A stretch of 48,664 bases of DNA, taken from assembly GCA_944326135.1 (NCBI GenBank), contig CALVCU010000006.1, positions 1 to 48,664 on the forward strand, in the 5' to 3' direction. The notes beneath the pieces are model-generated. The model was not told the origin of the DNA, did no database searches, and worked only from the letters and a program-made list of their open reading frames with translations. Positions 35,784 through 44,912 of this stretch are shown here, one piece after another. The first letter of the stretch is position 1, and the number at the start of each line of letters is the position of its first letter. The position numbers and the translations under genes are program-made. The DNA comes from an uncultured Ligilactobacillus sp. (GTDB lineage Bacteria > Bacillota > Bacilli > Lactobacillales > Lactobacillaceae).

Positions 35784-36788
35784 ATGGAAAAACAATCAAT
35801 TACAATTTATGATGTTGCTAAAAAAGCAGGCGTATCAATGGCAACTGTTTCACGTGTAGTAAATGGTAATCCAAATGTTAAGCCTGACACACGTAAGAAA
35901 GTTATGGAAGTTATTGATGAGTTGGATTATCGTCCAAATGCAGTTGCTCGTGGATTAGCAAGTAAGAAAACCACAACAGTGGGTGTTATTATTCCAGATG
36001 TAACAAATGTATATTTTGCATCTCTTGCACGTGGAATTGATGATGTTGCTACAATGTATAAATATAATATTATTTTAGCTAATTCTGATGGTGATAAAAA
36101 TAAAGAAATTCAAGTATTTAATACCTTATTAGCAAAACAAGTTGATGGGATAATTTATATGGGTACGCATTTAACAGATGTGCTTCGAGATCAAATTAAA
36201 CGCTCTAAAACGCCGGTAGTTTTAGCCGGATCAGTGGATCATAAAGATGAAATTGTAAGTGTTCATGTAAATTACATTAAAGCGGTTAAAGAAGCAATAA
36301 ATACGCTTATAGCACATGGAAATAAAAAAATTGCATTTATTTCAGGACCTTTAGAGTATCCAATTAATAGTGAATATCGACTAAAAGGATATAAGGAAGC
36401 TTTAAAAGAAAATGGAATTGATTATAATTCTGATTTAATTTTTGAGACAAATGAAACATATCGTGTAGGAGAAACTTTGTGGCCTGCTTTGTCATCAGTA
36501 AATGCAGATGCTGCTTTTATTGCAGATGATGAATTAGCAGCTGGCGTGTTAAATGGCGCAAAAGATGCAGGAATTAAAGTACCAGAAGATTTTGAAATAA
36601 TAACTGGAAATGATTCTAAATTGACTGAGATTGTGCGTCCACAATTATCATCAATTACACAACCTTTATATGATATTGGGGCCGTTGCAATGCGTTGCTT
36701 AACTAAAATGATGAATAAAGAAGATAGCGAATTGCAACCTACTGTTGAATTACAATATGGTTTTATTAAGAGAGGTTCAACTCGATAA
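35784..36788 (+). CDS. ccpA: Catabolite control protein A
   Basis: LacI-family master regulator of carbon catabolite repression; with Ser46-phosphorylated HPr it binds cre sites. 334 residues. The N-terminal helix-turn-helix and hinge read ITIYDVAKKAGVSMATVSRV, NGNPNVKPDTRKKV and YRPNAVARGLASKKTTTVG. The periplasmic-binding-protein-like core follows (IIPDVTNVYFASLARGIDD, DGIIYMGTHLTD, and ITGNDSKLTEIVRPQLSSI). AAGGAGAAT precedes the ATG. Sites it could bind in this window lie at 18523, 21374, 29071, 29094 and 35700. Confidence 0.96.
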   Translation: MEKQSITIYDVAKKAGVSMATVSRVVNGNPNVKPDTRKKVMEVIDELDYRPNAVARGLASKKTTTVGVIIPDVTNVYFASLARGIDDVATMYKYNIILANSDGDKNKEIQVFNTLLAKQVDGIIYMGTHLTDVLRDQIKRSKTPVVLAGSVDHKDEIVSVHVNYIKAVKEAINTLIAHGNKKIAFISGPLEYPINSEYRLKGYKEALKENGIDYNSDLIFETNETYRVGETLWPALSSVNADAAFIADDELAAGVLNGAKDAGIKVPEDFEIITGNDSKLTEIVRPQLSSITQPLYDIGAVAMRCLTKMMNKEDSELQPTVELQYGFIKRGSTR

Positions 36789-36808
36789 TATAAGTTAGAT
36801 TGTTTACA

Positions 36809-36837
36809 TTGATAAATTATGTGATTTTTGTTATCAT
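36809..36837 (+). promoter_or_regulatory. Promoter of yebC-like gene
   Basis: TTGATA (36809-36814), a 17-base spacer and TATCAT (36832-36837). Confidence 0.5.
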
Positions 36838-36887
36838 CTAAAGTGACTGTAATTGTCAAATTCTAAAACTGGAAAGAGGTATCTGAA

Positions 36888-37616
36888 ATGTCAGGACATT
36901 CAAAATGGCATAATATCCAAGGACGTAAAAACGCCCAGGATGCAAAACGTGGAAAAATTTTCCAAAAAATCTCACGAGAAATTTACATGGCTGCAAAAAC
37001 TGGTGGTCCTGATCCAGATGGAAATCCACAATTACGGCTAGTTATGGATAAAGCTCGTGCAGCTAATATGCCAAAAGATAATATCAAACGTGCAATTGAT
37101 AAAGCTACTGGTGCCGGTGGTGCTGATTATGAAGAAATTACTTATGAAGGTTATGGTCCAGCTGGTGTTGCAGTTTTAGTACATGCTTTAACTGATAACC
37201 GTAATCGTACAGCATCAGCTGTCCGTGGTGATTTTAACCGAAATGGTGGTAATTTAGGTGAATCTGGTTCAGTTAGTTTCATGTTTAATCGAAAAGGATA
37301 CATTGCAATTGCGCGCGAAGATTTAGATGTTGACGAAGATACAATGGAATTAGCTGCAATCGAAGCTGGCGCAGATGACGTTCAAACTTCAGATGAAGTT
37401 TTTGAAATATATACAGATCCAAAGGACTTTGAAAGTGTTCGTGACGAATTACAAAAAGAATATGATTTAGCTACTGCTGAATTAACTATGGTTCCAACTA
37501 CCACTACAGAAGTTCCTGAAAATAAAGTAGAACAACTTCAACGCTTAATTGATAAGTTGGAAGATGAAGATGACGTTTCTGAAGTATTCACATCAGCTGA
37601 ATTTCCAGAAGATTAA
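36888..37616 (+). CDS. YebC/PmpR/TACO1-family protein
   Basis: A 242-residue cytoplasmic protein. The N-terminal [20 protein letters not shown] and the following [35 protein letters not shown] and [20 protein letters not shown] blocks are family signatures. Members are annotated as transcription factors, while recent work on homologues points to translation at polyproline stalls, so the name should be held loosely. GGAAAGAGG precedes the ATG. It follows ccpA by about 100 bases with its own promoter. Confidence 0.94.
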   Translation: MSGHSKWHNIQGRKNAQDAKRGKIFQKISREIYMAAKTGGPDPDGNPQLRLVMDKARAANMPKDNIKRAIDKATGAGGADYEEITYEGYGPAGVAVLVHALTDNRNRTASAVRGDFNRNGGNLGESGSVSFMFNRKGYIAIAREDLDVDEDTMELAAIEAGADDVQTSDEVFEIYTDPKDFESVRDELQKEYDLATAELTMVPTTTTEVPENKVEQLQRLIDKLEDEDDVSEVFTSAEFPED

Positions 37617-37627
37617 TTTAAGATAAA

Positions 37628-37662
37628 AGAAAGTCGGAAATTGGTCCGGCTTTTTCTTTTTA
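37628..37662 (+). terminator. Terminator of yebC-like gene
   Basis: AAAGTCGGA/TCCGGCTTT stem (one G-T pair), six-base loop, then T-rich tail. Confidence 0.8.
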
Positions 37663-37709
37663 AAAGAGATAACTTTTGAAATGTGACAATAGAAAAGTGA
37701 GGAATTATT

Positions 37710-38630
37710 TTGAATAAAGTAACTGTTTTAGGTAGCTTAAACGTTGATACAATTTTACAAATTCCACGGTTGCCACAACCAGGTGAAACGTTAGCAATGT
37801 CTGATAAGAGAAATGCTGGTGGTGGTAAAGGAGCAAACCAAGCCATTTCTGCAGCACGCTCAGGTGCAAAGACATCTTTTATTGGAAAAATTGGAGATGA
37901 CGAAAATGGCCGAATGATGCTTAGTTTTTTAAAGGATGCAGGAATAAATACTGATCAAGTAACAATTTCTGGTAAGGGTACTGGACAAGCTTTTATTTTA
38001 TTACAAGATAGTGGTGAAAATAGTATCATTACTTTTGGTGGTGCAAATCAAGAAATTAAAGAAAAAGATATTGAAAATGCACGTGAAACGATTCAAAAAT
38101 CAGATTTTATCGTTACACAGTTTGAAACACCATCAGATCAAGCAAAAAATGCATTTAAAATTGCAAAGGCAGCAAATGTAGTTACTGTATTAAATCCAGC
38201 TCCTGCACATAAAAATGTAGATCCAGAATTGTTAAAAAATGTTGACTTAATTACTCCAAATGAAACAGAAGCAGAAATTTTAACAGAAATAAAAGTTGTT
38301 GATGAATTAACAGCACATGAAGCTGCAACAAGGCTACAGGAATTAGGTGCTAAAAATGTTATTATTACATTAGGTGGGCATGGTGCATATTATAAAACAC
38401 CAACAAACGAAAAATTAGTTAAAGCTTTTAAAGTTAATGCTGTAGATACTACTGCTGCGGGAGACACATTCTTAGGTGCTTTAGTAAGTCGTCTGAATAA
38501 AGATTTTAGCAATTTAGAAGAATCTATTATTTATGCAAGCAAAGCATCATCACTCGCAGTACAAAAAGTTGGTGCTATTCCATCAATCCCAACTGAAAAA
38601 CAAGTTTTAGCTGCATTGAATGAAGAATAA
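37710..38630 (+). CDS. rbsK: Ribokinase (PfkB family)
   Basis: It phosphorylates ribose to ribose-5-phosphate. 306 residues, TTG start at 37710 after GTGAGGAA. The first PfkB signature is NAGGGKGANQAISAARSG, with IGKIGDDENGRMM. The second is VDTTAAGDTFLGALVSRL, containing the catalytic Asp and the anion hole. VLNPAPA and LITPNETEAEIL are also ribokinase-like. No ribose transporter, RbsD or RbsR is adjacent, so it is a solitary gene, and a related sugar kinase is not fully excluded. Confidence 0.9.
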   Translation: MNKVTVLGSLNVDTILQIPRLPQPGETLAMSDKRNAGGGKGANQAISAARSGAKTSFIGKIGDDENGRMMLSFLKDAGINTDQVTISGKGTGQAFILLQDSGENSIITFGGANQEIKEKDIENARETIQKSDFIVTQFETPSDQAKNAFKIAKAANVVTVLNPAPAHKNVDPELLKNVDLITPNETEAEILTEIKVVDELTAHEAATRLQELGAKNVIITLGGHGAYYKTPTNEKLVKAFKVNAVDTTAAGDTFLGALVSRLNKDFSNLEESIIYASKASSLAVQKVGAIPSIPTEKQVLAALNEE

Positions 38631-38647
38631 TACAATATTTAATTAAT

Positions 38648-38684
38648 AAAAGATCTTGTTAATAGTTAACAAGATCTTTTTTTT
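38648..38684 (+). terminator. Terminator of rbsK
   Basis: A perfect 15-pair stem AAAAGATCTTGTTAA/TTAACAAGATCTTTT, TAG loop and eight T. Confidence 0.92.
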
Positions 38685-38735
38685 ATAAAAAAATGCAAAA
38701 AATTGCGTATATAAATAATGAGAGGAGGAAATAAA

Positions 38736-39719
38736 GTGCAAATAAAAAATAGTGCTTTAAAAATTTTAGATGCGGCAATTTCAAGTAAAAGTAGTGATAT
38801 ATACTTTTTACCGTATAAAGGAGGTTATGAAATAAAGTTTTTTGCTAGCGGTAAATATTATCTATATATTCACTTATCTTTTGAAGAAGCAGATAAATGC
38901 ATAAATTATTTTAAATTTAAAGCTAATATGAACATTAGTGAAAAAAGACGTCCTCAACTAGGAGCATGGCGTTATGCTGTGGATTCAAAAGTTGTTAATT
39001 GTCGCTTTTCTAGTGTAGGAAATTTTATGTCAAAAGAAAGTTTAGTTATTCGATTAATATATCAAATTGATGATTTAGAAAAGCAACGGTATTTCATTCC
39101 TTCACAATGGGAAAAAATTGAGAAAACTTGTTTAAAACGAGGACTAATACTTTTTAGCGGACCAACAGGTTCTGGAAAAACCACTTCAATGTATGAATTA
39201 ATAAAAAAGTATTCAGAGAAACAAATTTTATGTATTGAAGATCCAGTAGAAATTTTTCAACCAAATGTACTTCAACTTCAGGTGAATGAAGATGCTGGGA
39301 TAACTTATGAGCATCTTGCAAAAGTTGCTTTAAGACATCACCCAGAGATATTGGTTATTGGAGAAATAAGAGACTGCTTTACTGCAAAAATTGTAATTCA
39401 AGCTGCATTAAGCGGTCATTTAGTATTAAGTACAGTTCATGCATCAGATGCAAATGGAGTAGTAGCACGATTATTAAATTTAGGCATTAATGAAGTAGAC
39501 CTGAGTCAAACTTTAAAAATGGTAAATTATCAAAGATTAATTTCCGATACAAATAATGAAATTAAGGTTTTATTTGATCAAATTGATTTCGATGAAACAA
39601 CATTAGAAGAATGCTTAAATCAAAAAAATATCTCTAAGGAGTGGCAAAGTAATCTTGAAAAATTTAAAGAAGAAAGCAAAATCAGTACTGAAACATTTCA
39701 AAAATACTATTGGGGATAA
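38736..39719 (+). CDS. comGA: ComGA, competence pseudopilus assembly ATPase
   Basis: A PilB/GspE-type cytoplasmic ATPase that drives assembly of the DNA-uptake pseudopilus. 327 residues from GTG 38736, seven bases after GAGGAGG. Walker A is FSGPTGSGKTTSMYEL, Asp box IEDPVEIFQPNVLQLQVNE, Walker B HHPEILVIGEIRD and His box LSTVHASDANGVVARLLNLG. It is the first gene of a tightly overlapping seven-gene operon. I see no clear ComX (sigma-X) combox in the roughly 50 bases before it. Confidence 0.95.
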   Translation: MQIKNSALKILDAAISSKSSDIYFLPYKGGYEIKFFASGKYYLYIHLSFEEADKCINYFKFKANMNISEKRRPQLGAWRYAVDSKVVNCRFSSVGNFMSKESLVIRLIYQIDDLEKQRYFIPSQWEKIEKTCLKRGLILFSGPTGSGKTTSMYELIKKYSEKQILCIEDPVEIFQPNVLQLQVNEDAGITYEHLAKVALRHHPEILVIGEIRDCFTAKIVIQAALSGHLVLSTVHASDANGVVARLLNLGINEVDLSQTLKMVNYQRLISDTNNEIKVLFDQIDFDETTLEECLNQKNISKEWQSNLEKFKEESKISTETFQKYYWG

Positions 39720-40731
39720 CAAGTGGAAAATAAAATATCAAGCAGAATTTTTTGAAACGCTTGCGGATATGTTAAAAAGTGGATTTTCTTTAAAGCAGAG
39801 CATTAGCAATTTAATTATTTTATATCCTGAGCTAAGTAATGATTTAGAGAAAATATATTTGGATTTGGAAATGGGAAATGATTTTAGTCAAAGTATAAAG
39901 CCATATTTAAATGAAAATACATATAATCAAATATTTATTGCAGAACGACATGGACAACTAAAATTAAGCATAATGCAGTTGGGAAAATATATGCAACAAC
40001 GATTAAGACAAAGAGAAAAGATAATAGGAACATTAACCTATCCTGTTATTTTGTTGCTTTTATTAATTTTAATGCTTATTATCTTTTTTTATTGGCTCAA
40101 ACCTACAATTTCATCATTTAGTATTGAGAATCAATCAAATTTAAATGAGAAAATATATGTTGTTTCTTTTGAATATTTATTATTGGCTATTTTTGTATTA
40201 TTTTCTGTATATTTAATTAAAATTTTTATTTGGTGGAAAAAGCAATCATGTATTAACCGACATATTTGGTATAGTCAATTGCCTTTAGTAGGAAAAATTT
40301 ATTGTTATTTTTCATTTTATTATTTAAGTTTTAATTTAGCTTTATTATTTAGAAGTGGATTAAATTTGCAAGAAATTTGTTTCTTTTTGAAAACCTTTAA
40401 AAGTAGTTCATTGATATATCAACTTGGAGAAATGTTAAATAGTCATTTGCAAAATGGAGAAGAAATTGCAATTTTTATTGATAAGTATCCATTTATTCCT
40501 GCAGAATTAAATGTTTTTATGAAGAAAGGCCATACTAATTATCAATTAAGTGAGGATTTATTAATTTATTCACAAACGATATATCAAAGGTTGTTAAATA
40601 AAATTAATAATTTAATAAACCTAATTCAACCAATATCATTTTTGATTATTGCAATAATTATTATTTCAGTATATTTATCTATTTTGTTACCAATTTATTC
40701 AAACTTAGGAGGAATTTATAATGAAAACTAA
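39655..40731 (+). CDS. comGB: ComGB, competence type II secretion F-type membrane protein
   Basis: The polytopic platform protein of the pseudopilus, about 358 residues. It contains two GspF/PilC-type repeats (AEFFETLADMLKSGFSLKQS, and later FNLALLFRSGLNLQEICFFL) and three helices (about 125-148, 168-190, 325-350). It overlaps the end of comGA by about 65 bases. The start is uncertain; TTG 39655 has AAGGAG 13 bases before it. Confidence 0.9.
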   Translation: MKNLKKKAKSVLKHFKNTIGDNKWKIKYQAEFFETLADMLKSGFSLKQSISNLIILYPELSNDLEKIYLDLEMGNDFSQSIKPYLNENTYNQIFIAERHGQLKLSIMQLGKYMQQRLRQREKIIGTLTYPVILLLLLILMLIIFFYWLKPTISSFSIENQSNLNEKIYVVSFEYLLLAIFVLFSVYLIKIFIWWKKQSCINRHIWYSQLPLVGKIYCYFSFYYLSFNLALLFRSGLNLQEICFFLKTFKSSSLIYQLGEMLNSHLQNGEEIAIFIDKYPFIPAELNVFMKKGHTNYQLSEDLLIYSQTIYQRLLNKINNLINLIQPISFLIIAIIIISVYLSILLPIYSNLGGIYNEN

Positions 40732-41029
40732 AATCAAAGGATTTACATTAATTGAAATGGCGATTGTATTATTTATTATTAGTTTATTAATTTTAATTAT
40801 TGTCCCAAATATTAATCATCAGCGAAAAAATGCTTTAAAAATAAATAATGGTGCAATGAAAACAGAATTAAGAACTCAAAGTCAATTATATTTATCTGAA
40901 CATCCTAATATTGATGCTGGAAGATTAACAATTACAACTTTAGTAAGTGATCATTATTTAACTACTGATCAAGCAAAAAAATTAAATGATGAAAAAATTA
41001 CAATTCAAGAAGTGCTAAATGAAAAATAA
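40721..41029 (+). CDS. comGC: ComGC, major competence pseudopilin
   Basis: The main pseudopilus subunit, 102 residues. Prepilin leader MKTKIKG is followed by the cleavage site and FTLIEMAIVLFIISLLILII, with the conserved Glu5 of the mature protein. TTAGGAGG precedes the ATG, the strongest ribosome site of the operon after comGA, in keeping with a major subunit. It overlaps both neighbours. Confidence 0.95.
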   Translation: MKTKIKGFTLIEMAIVLFIISLLILIIVPNINHQRKNALKINNGAMKTELRTQSQLYLSEHPNIDAGRLTITTLVSDHYLTTDQAKKLNDEKITIQEVLNEK

Positions 41030-41438
41030 AGGGTTTACGTTGTTTGAAACTATTGTTGTTTTATTACTTACAAGTTTAATTTTAATAATTAGTATTTGTA
41101 TTTCTAAAAATACACAAAAGACGTTAGTTGAAGAACAATATATGCAAAATTTAACAGAAACAATGAACACACTTTTAATCGAAGGAAAAAATAAGCGTCA
41201 AGCGGTAGTTTTTCAATTTGGTCGAAATGAAGCTTCTTGTTATATTGGTGGAAAGTATATTCATCGACCATATCCAAATTCATTAACGGTATATGGTTAT
41301 AAATATATATGGGTGTCATATAAAGGTATGACTAAACCTCAGACAATTGAAATTGTAGAAAAAAATCATCGCTATAGTTATCGAATAATTTATGAATTGA
41401 GTTTTGGAGGAGTTTTTCGTGTTGAAAAATCAAATTAA
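41019..41438 (+). CDS. comGD: ComGD, minor competence pseudopilin
   Basis: 139 residues. Prepilin leader MKNKG, then FTLFETIVVLLLTSLILIIS with the conserved Glu of type IV pilin-like proteins. The remainder is a small globular domain containing YKGMTKPQTIEIVEK. It overlaps the end of comGC by 11 bases and continues into comGE. Confidence 0.88.
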   Translation: MKNKGFTLFETIVVLLLTSLILIISICISKNTQKTLVEEQYMQNLTETMNTLLIEGKNKRQAVVFQFGRNEASCYIGGKYIHRPYPNSLTVYGYKYIWVSYKGMTKPQTIEIVEKNHRYSYRIIYELSFGGVFRVEKSN

Positions 41439-41676
41439 TGGATTTGTAATAGCTGATTCCATGGTTGGATTAATGATAATTTCAATTGCTATTATACTTT
41501 TTTGCTTTAATCAATCCTGTTATATCAAAATGGAAAATAAATTTTATATTAAAAATTTACTTGTTCATCAAGCATATGTAGAAAGTACAAAAATTCTATA
41601 TCAAAATAGAAAAATTAAAAAGATTATTATTAGCGGAAAAAATGACAGATATGAAATATATAAAATTAAGAATTAA
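41419..41676 (+). CDS. comGE: ComGE, minor pseudopilin-like protein
   Basis: About 85 residues from GTG 41419, six bases after GGAGGAG. One N-terminal hydrophobic helix (FVIADSMVGLMIISIAIILF) resembles a prepilin segment, though the usual Glu5 is replaced by Asp (ADSM). The short C-terminal part is basic. The assignment rests on the position between comGD and comGF plus the helix. It overlaps both neighbours by 20 to 35 bases. Confidence 0.75.
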   Translation: MLKNQINGFVIADSMVGLMIISIAIILFCFNQSCYIKMENKFYIKNLLVHQAYVESTKILYQNRKIKKIIISGKNDRYEIYKIKN

Positions 41677-42106
41677 AGTTTTTACAATACTTGAAGTTAT
41701 AATTGCACTAATGATTTCATCGATTGGTATTGGATTAATTTATATGACTTTATATCCAATTCATCGTAATTTAATCAATGAATCAGGTATAAAAGAGCGA
41801 ATACAGTGGGAAAAATGCATTTCAACAATTGGTTCTGAAAATAATAAGTTTTATTTTGTGAAGAATAAAAATCATCATTTTCCGATTAGATTATATAATA
41901 ATATTCAACATAAAACCTATGAAATGCATATAACTGCTAAGAAGGCTTTAATTTTAAGAAGTACTGATCATGAAGGATTTATGCCACTTATTTTGAATTG
42001 TATTGGATATAGGTTTTCATACAATGAGCCAATATTAAATTTTGAAATAGAATTGAGGAATCATCATCATTACCATCAAAAAATTATTTTGTTTGAAAAA
42101 AAATAG
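41642..42106 (+). CDS. comGF: ComGF, competence pseudopilus component
   Basis: 154 residues; the N terminus has a pilin-like helix, FTILEVIIALMISSIGIGLI, with Glu5. The body contains HHFPIRLYNN and GYRFSYNEPILNFEIEL, similar in layout to ComGF proteins. The start is ATG 41642 or ATG 41651; neither has a strong ribosome site, so translation is probably coupled to comGE, which it overlaps by 35 bases. Confidence 0.82.
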   Translation: MTDMKYIKLRIKVFTILEVIIALMISSIGIGLIYMTLYPIHRNLINESGIKERIQWEKCISTIGSENNKFYFVKNKNHHFPIRLYNNIQHKTYEMHITAKKALILRSTDHEGFMPLILNCIGYRFSYNEPILNFEIELRNHHHYHQKIILFEKK

Positions 42107-42107
42107 A

Positions 42108-42388
42108 ATGCAAATTTCTGGGATGCTGTTATCAAGTGGTATGTTTTTTTAATGTTTTTAGGAATGATTTTTTTAGGCCAATTATTATATTATCAACAGC
42201 ATTTTCGCTTTTATGAAGAAGAAATATATTTTAATGAGGCGCGTATATTAAGAAATATTGCGCAAAATAATAAATTAAAAAACAATCAAACTTTAGTTTT
42301 AAATATTGGAAATGTTACTTATAAAAATTCATTATATTATGTTGAATTAAATAATGGAAAGAAATATCAACTTGATGAACTAAAATAG
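42108..42388 (+). pseudogene. comGG: ComGG, frame broken at a T7 run
   Basis: Two bases after the comGF stop an ATG opens MQISGMLLSSGMFF and then meets TAA at 42150-42152. The frame one base back continues from LMFLGMIFLGQLLYYQQHFR to the stop at 42388 and looks like the rest of a ComGG protein. The break coincides with seven T (42144-42150); adding one T joins the parts into about 93 residues with one continuous hydrophobic helix. This may be a true mutation, ribosomal or polymerase slippage at TTT-TTT-TAA, or a sequencing error. If genuine it may impair DNA uptake. Confidence 0.65.
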
Positions 42389-42460
42389 TTAAACTTGCAA
42401 TTACTTAGTTATATCGGTAAACTGTTACACGAATATCAAACGATTGTGAGGATATTAATA

Positions 42461-43468
42461 TTGAAATTAAAAGAGATTGAAAATAATTATCAAATTTTGT
42501 CACAAATTATTGAAATTTTGGAAAATAAATTAGAATTAAGTTATTTTGATGCATTATGTGAAGCATTAAGTAATATTTTAGATGAACATTTTAGCCAAAT
42601 AGATGAATTAGATCAGATAACGAAAGATAATTTAAATAAATTATATGGCGACTTAGATTTTAAGGAATTTAAAAGTGAAGACTATCGACAATTAATACAA
42701 TTATTGTTATTAAATTCATATAAAAAAGAAATAGTTCAAACAAATCATCAAATGACACCAGATTCAATTGGTTTTTTAGTTGCATTTTTAATTGAAAAAT
42801 TAGTAAATAAGGAAAATGTTCATTCTATTCTTGATATTGGGGTAGGAACTGGTAACTTATTAACAACAGTTGTTAATAATTTAAATTACTCTGGATATAA
42901 TAATTTAAATTTATTTGGTATTGATAATGATGATACTCTATTAGAAATTTCAGATATTTCGCTCGCTTTGCAAAAACACAAGGAAGTACAGTTATATCAC
43001 CAAGATGCGATTGAAAGTTTGATGGTTCCTAAAGTAGACATTGTTGTGAGTGATGTGCCAGTAGGTTATTATCCAATCGATGAAAATGTTGAAACTTTTA
43101 AATCGAAATTAGAAAATGGCCATTCATATGCACATTATTTATTTATTGAACAAGCAATGAGACAATTAAAGGATGGAGCTTGGGGATTTTTTATTGTTCC
43201 TAGTGATATTTTCAGTAATAAAGAATCACAAAGATTAATAAATGCTATCAGGGAAAATGGATACTTGCAGGGAATGCTTAATTTACCAAAAGAAATGTTT
43301 GTATCTGAGAAATCTAGAAAATCAATTTTATTTGTTCAAAAGAAAGGGAAACAAGCTAGACAAGCAAAGCAAGTACTATTAGGCGATTTTCCATCTTTGA
43401 AAGATAAAAAAGAATTTGAACAATTCTTAAATGAAATTAATATTTGGGCAAAAGAAAATATCATATAG
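42461..43468 (+). CDS. YtxK-type SAM-dependent methyltransferase (N6-adenine-type)
   Basis: About 335 residues from TTG 42461, eight bases after TGAGGA. An N-terminal helical part (1-95) precedes the methyltransferase fold with SILDIGVGTGNLLTTVV (motif I), FGIDNDD, the catalytic-loop analogue SDVPVGYYP in place of NPPY, HYLFIEQAMRQLKDGAWGFF and IVPSDIF. This is the YtxK family that follows comG in many lactobacilli. The usual next gene, acetate kinase ackA, is not present here. A possible promoter, TTGCAA (42395) with TAAACT (42418), would uncouple it from comG. Confidence 0.88.
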   Translation: MKLKEIENNYQILSQIIEILENKLELSYFDALCEALSNILDEHFSQIDELDQITKDNLNKLYGDLDFKEFKSEDYRQLIQLLLLNSYKKEIVQTNHQMTPDSIGFLVAFLIEKLVNKENVHSILDIGVGTGNLLTTVVNNLNYSGYNNLNLFGIDNDDTLLEISDISLALQKHKEVQLYHQDAIESLMVPKVDIVVSDVPVGYYPIDENVETFKSKLENGHSYAHYLFIEQAMRQLKDGAWGFFIVPSDIFSNKESQRLINAIRENGYLQGMLNLPKEMFVSEKSRKSILFVQKKGKQARQAKQVLLGDFPSLKDKKEFEQFLNEINIWAKENII

Positions 43469-43505
43469 ATAAAATAGCAATCTTAAAAAGATTGCTATTT
43501 TATTA
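43469..43505 (+). terminator. Terminator of the ytxK-like gene
   Basis: ATAAAATAGCAATCTT/AAGATTGCTATTTTAT, a perfect stem with an AAA loop. Confidence 0.88.
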
Positions 43506-43576
43506 TGTACTTTGTCATTAGTGAATTTTTAGTGTAAAATTTACAGGAAGAAGAAAAATTAGGAGGTGAATCATTT

Positions 43577-44131
43577 TTGAATGATAAGAAACGCGAGAAA
43601 TTAGAAGAACAGTTGGCAAAAAAAGCACATGCAATTGAAGAATACGCAAGTAAAGTGATTGTGCGAAATGAAACAGAAGTAATGATTGATGATGATTTAT
43701 ATGAGTTAGTAGAAAATTATCATGATGGATTTCAAATTGAAAAAATCAAGGAAAGATTTAGTCCGGTATTGACTAAATTTGATTATATTGTAGGGGATAT
43801 GGGATATGATCAATTAAGATTGCGTGGATTTTATAAAAATAGTCGCAAAGTTTCAGCAACTAAAAAAATTGATCAATTGCAAGATTATTTATATGAATAT
43901 TGCAATTTTGGATGTCCATATTTTATTTTAAAAAATTTAAATGTACATGAAAGTTTTCCAGTAATTCAAAAAAGAAAAACAAATAAAAAATATAATCGAA
44001 ATACAGAAAAGAAAAATCAGCCTAAAAAAGATAATAATAAGACGACAATTAAGGTCGTTAAATCTAAAAATAAAAGACAGGGAAGTCGTCATTTTGTAAT
44101 TCGAAAGAAAAAAAGAAAGCAGAGGAAGTAA
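43577..44131 (+). CDS. YutD-like protein (DUF1027)
   Basis: 184 residues. The N-terminal half shows the YutD/DUF1027 pattern: DLYELVENYHDGFQIEKIKE, RFSPVLTKFDYIVGDMGYDQ, LRLRGFYKNSRK and EYCNFGCPYFILKNL. The C-terminal 50 residues are strongly basic (KRKTNKKYNRNTEKKNQPKK onward), suggesting nucleic-acid or ribosome contact. It starts at TTG 43577 after a perfect AGGAGGTGA. The next gene begins one base after its stop. Function is unknown. Confidence 0.88.
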   Translation: MNDKKREKLEEQLAKKAHAIEEYASKVIVRNETEVMIDDDLYELVENYHDGFQIEKIKERFSPVLTKFDYIVGDMGYDQLRLRGFYKNSRKVSATKKIDQLQDYLYEYCNFGCPYFILKNLNVHESFPVIQKRKTNKKYNRNTEKKNQPKKDNNKTTIKVVKSKNKRQGSRHFVIRKKKRKQRK

Positions 44132-44132
44132 A

Positions 44133-44912
44133 ATGTATAAGGGATATATGATTGATTTAGATGGAACGATTTACAGGGGAAAAGATAAAATTCCTGCAGC
44201 AAAACGTTTTATTGAAAGGCTTCAACAATACGATATTCCATTTTTATTTGTAACAAATAATAGTACAAGATCACCACAAAAAATTGTAGACAATTTAGCT
44301 AATAATTTTGATATACATGTTTCATTAGATAATGTATATAGTTCGGCTATAGCAACTGCAGATTATATTGCAGACCTAGATATTAAAAAAAGAAGTGTTT
44401 ACGTAATTGGGGAGTTAGGATTAAAACAGGAAATACTAAAACGAGGTTTTGTTTTTGATGAAGAGCATCCTGATTATGTAGTAATTGGATTAGATTATGA
44501 TGTAACATATCATAAATTGGAATTAGCGACTTTAGCAGTAAGAGCTGGTGCAAAATTAATTGGGACCAATCCAGATACTAATTTACCTAGCGAAAGAGGA
44601 ATGATTCCTAGTGCAGGAGCACTAATTGCAAGTGTAGAATATTCGACACAACAAAAAGCAACTATTATTGGAAAACCCGAAAGTATAATAATGGAAAAAG
44701 CTTTAGAAAAAATGAATTTAAATAAAAAAGATGTAGCAATGATTGGTGATAATTATCAAACTGATATTTTAGCAGGAATTAATTTTGGAATGGATACAAT
44801 TATTGTATATACAGGCTTATCAACACCAGAAGATATAAAAAAGGTTAAAATAAAACCAACACATGAAGTTGAATCATTGGATGAATGGCAAGTCTCAGAA
44901 AATGAAAAATAA
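44133..44912 (+). CDS. TIGR01457-type HAD-IIA phosphatase (YutF-like)
   Basis: 259 residues. Motif I MIDLDGTIYRGKDKIP gives the nucleophile Asp; motif II is LFVTNNSTRSP, typical of NagD/YutF phosphatases; the C2-type cap follows; motif III lysine is in IGKPE; motif IV is AMIGDNYQTDILAGINFGMD. It lies directly downstream of the yutD-like gene, as in many Firmicutes. The substrate may be a nucleotide or sugar phosphate, but is not predictable. The end overlaps the next gene by 11 bases. Confidence 0.93.
   Translation: MYKGYMIDLDGTIYRGKDKIPAAKRFIERLQQYDIPFLFVTNNSTRSPQKIVDNLANNFDIHVSLDNVYSSAIATADYIADLDIKKRSVYVIGELGLKQEILKRGFVFDEEHPDYVVIGLDYDVTYHKLELATLAVRAGAKLIGTNPDTNLPSERGMIPSAGALIASVEYSTQQKATIIGKPESIIMEKALEKMNLNKKDVAMIGDNYQTDILAGINFGMDTIIVYTGLSTPEDIKKVKIKPTHEVESLDEWQVSENEK

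Noticed and set aside
41419-41676. comGE as a random small frame
   Set aside because: Kept as a gene: GGAGGAG at ideal spacing, prepilin-like helix and correct operon position outweigh the weak sequence signature.
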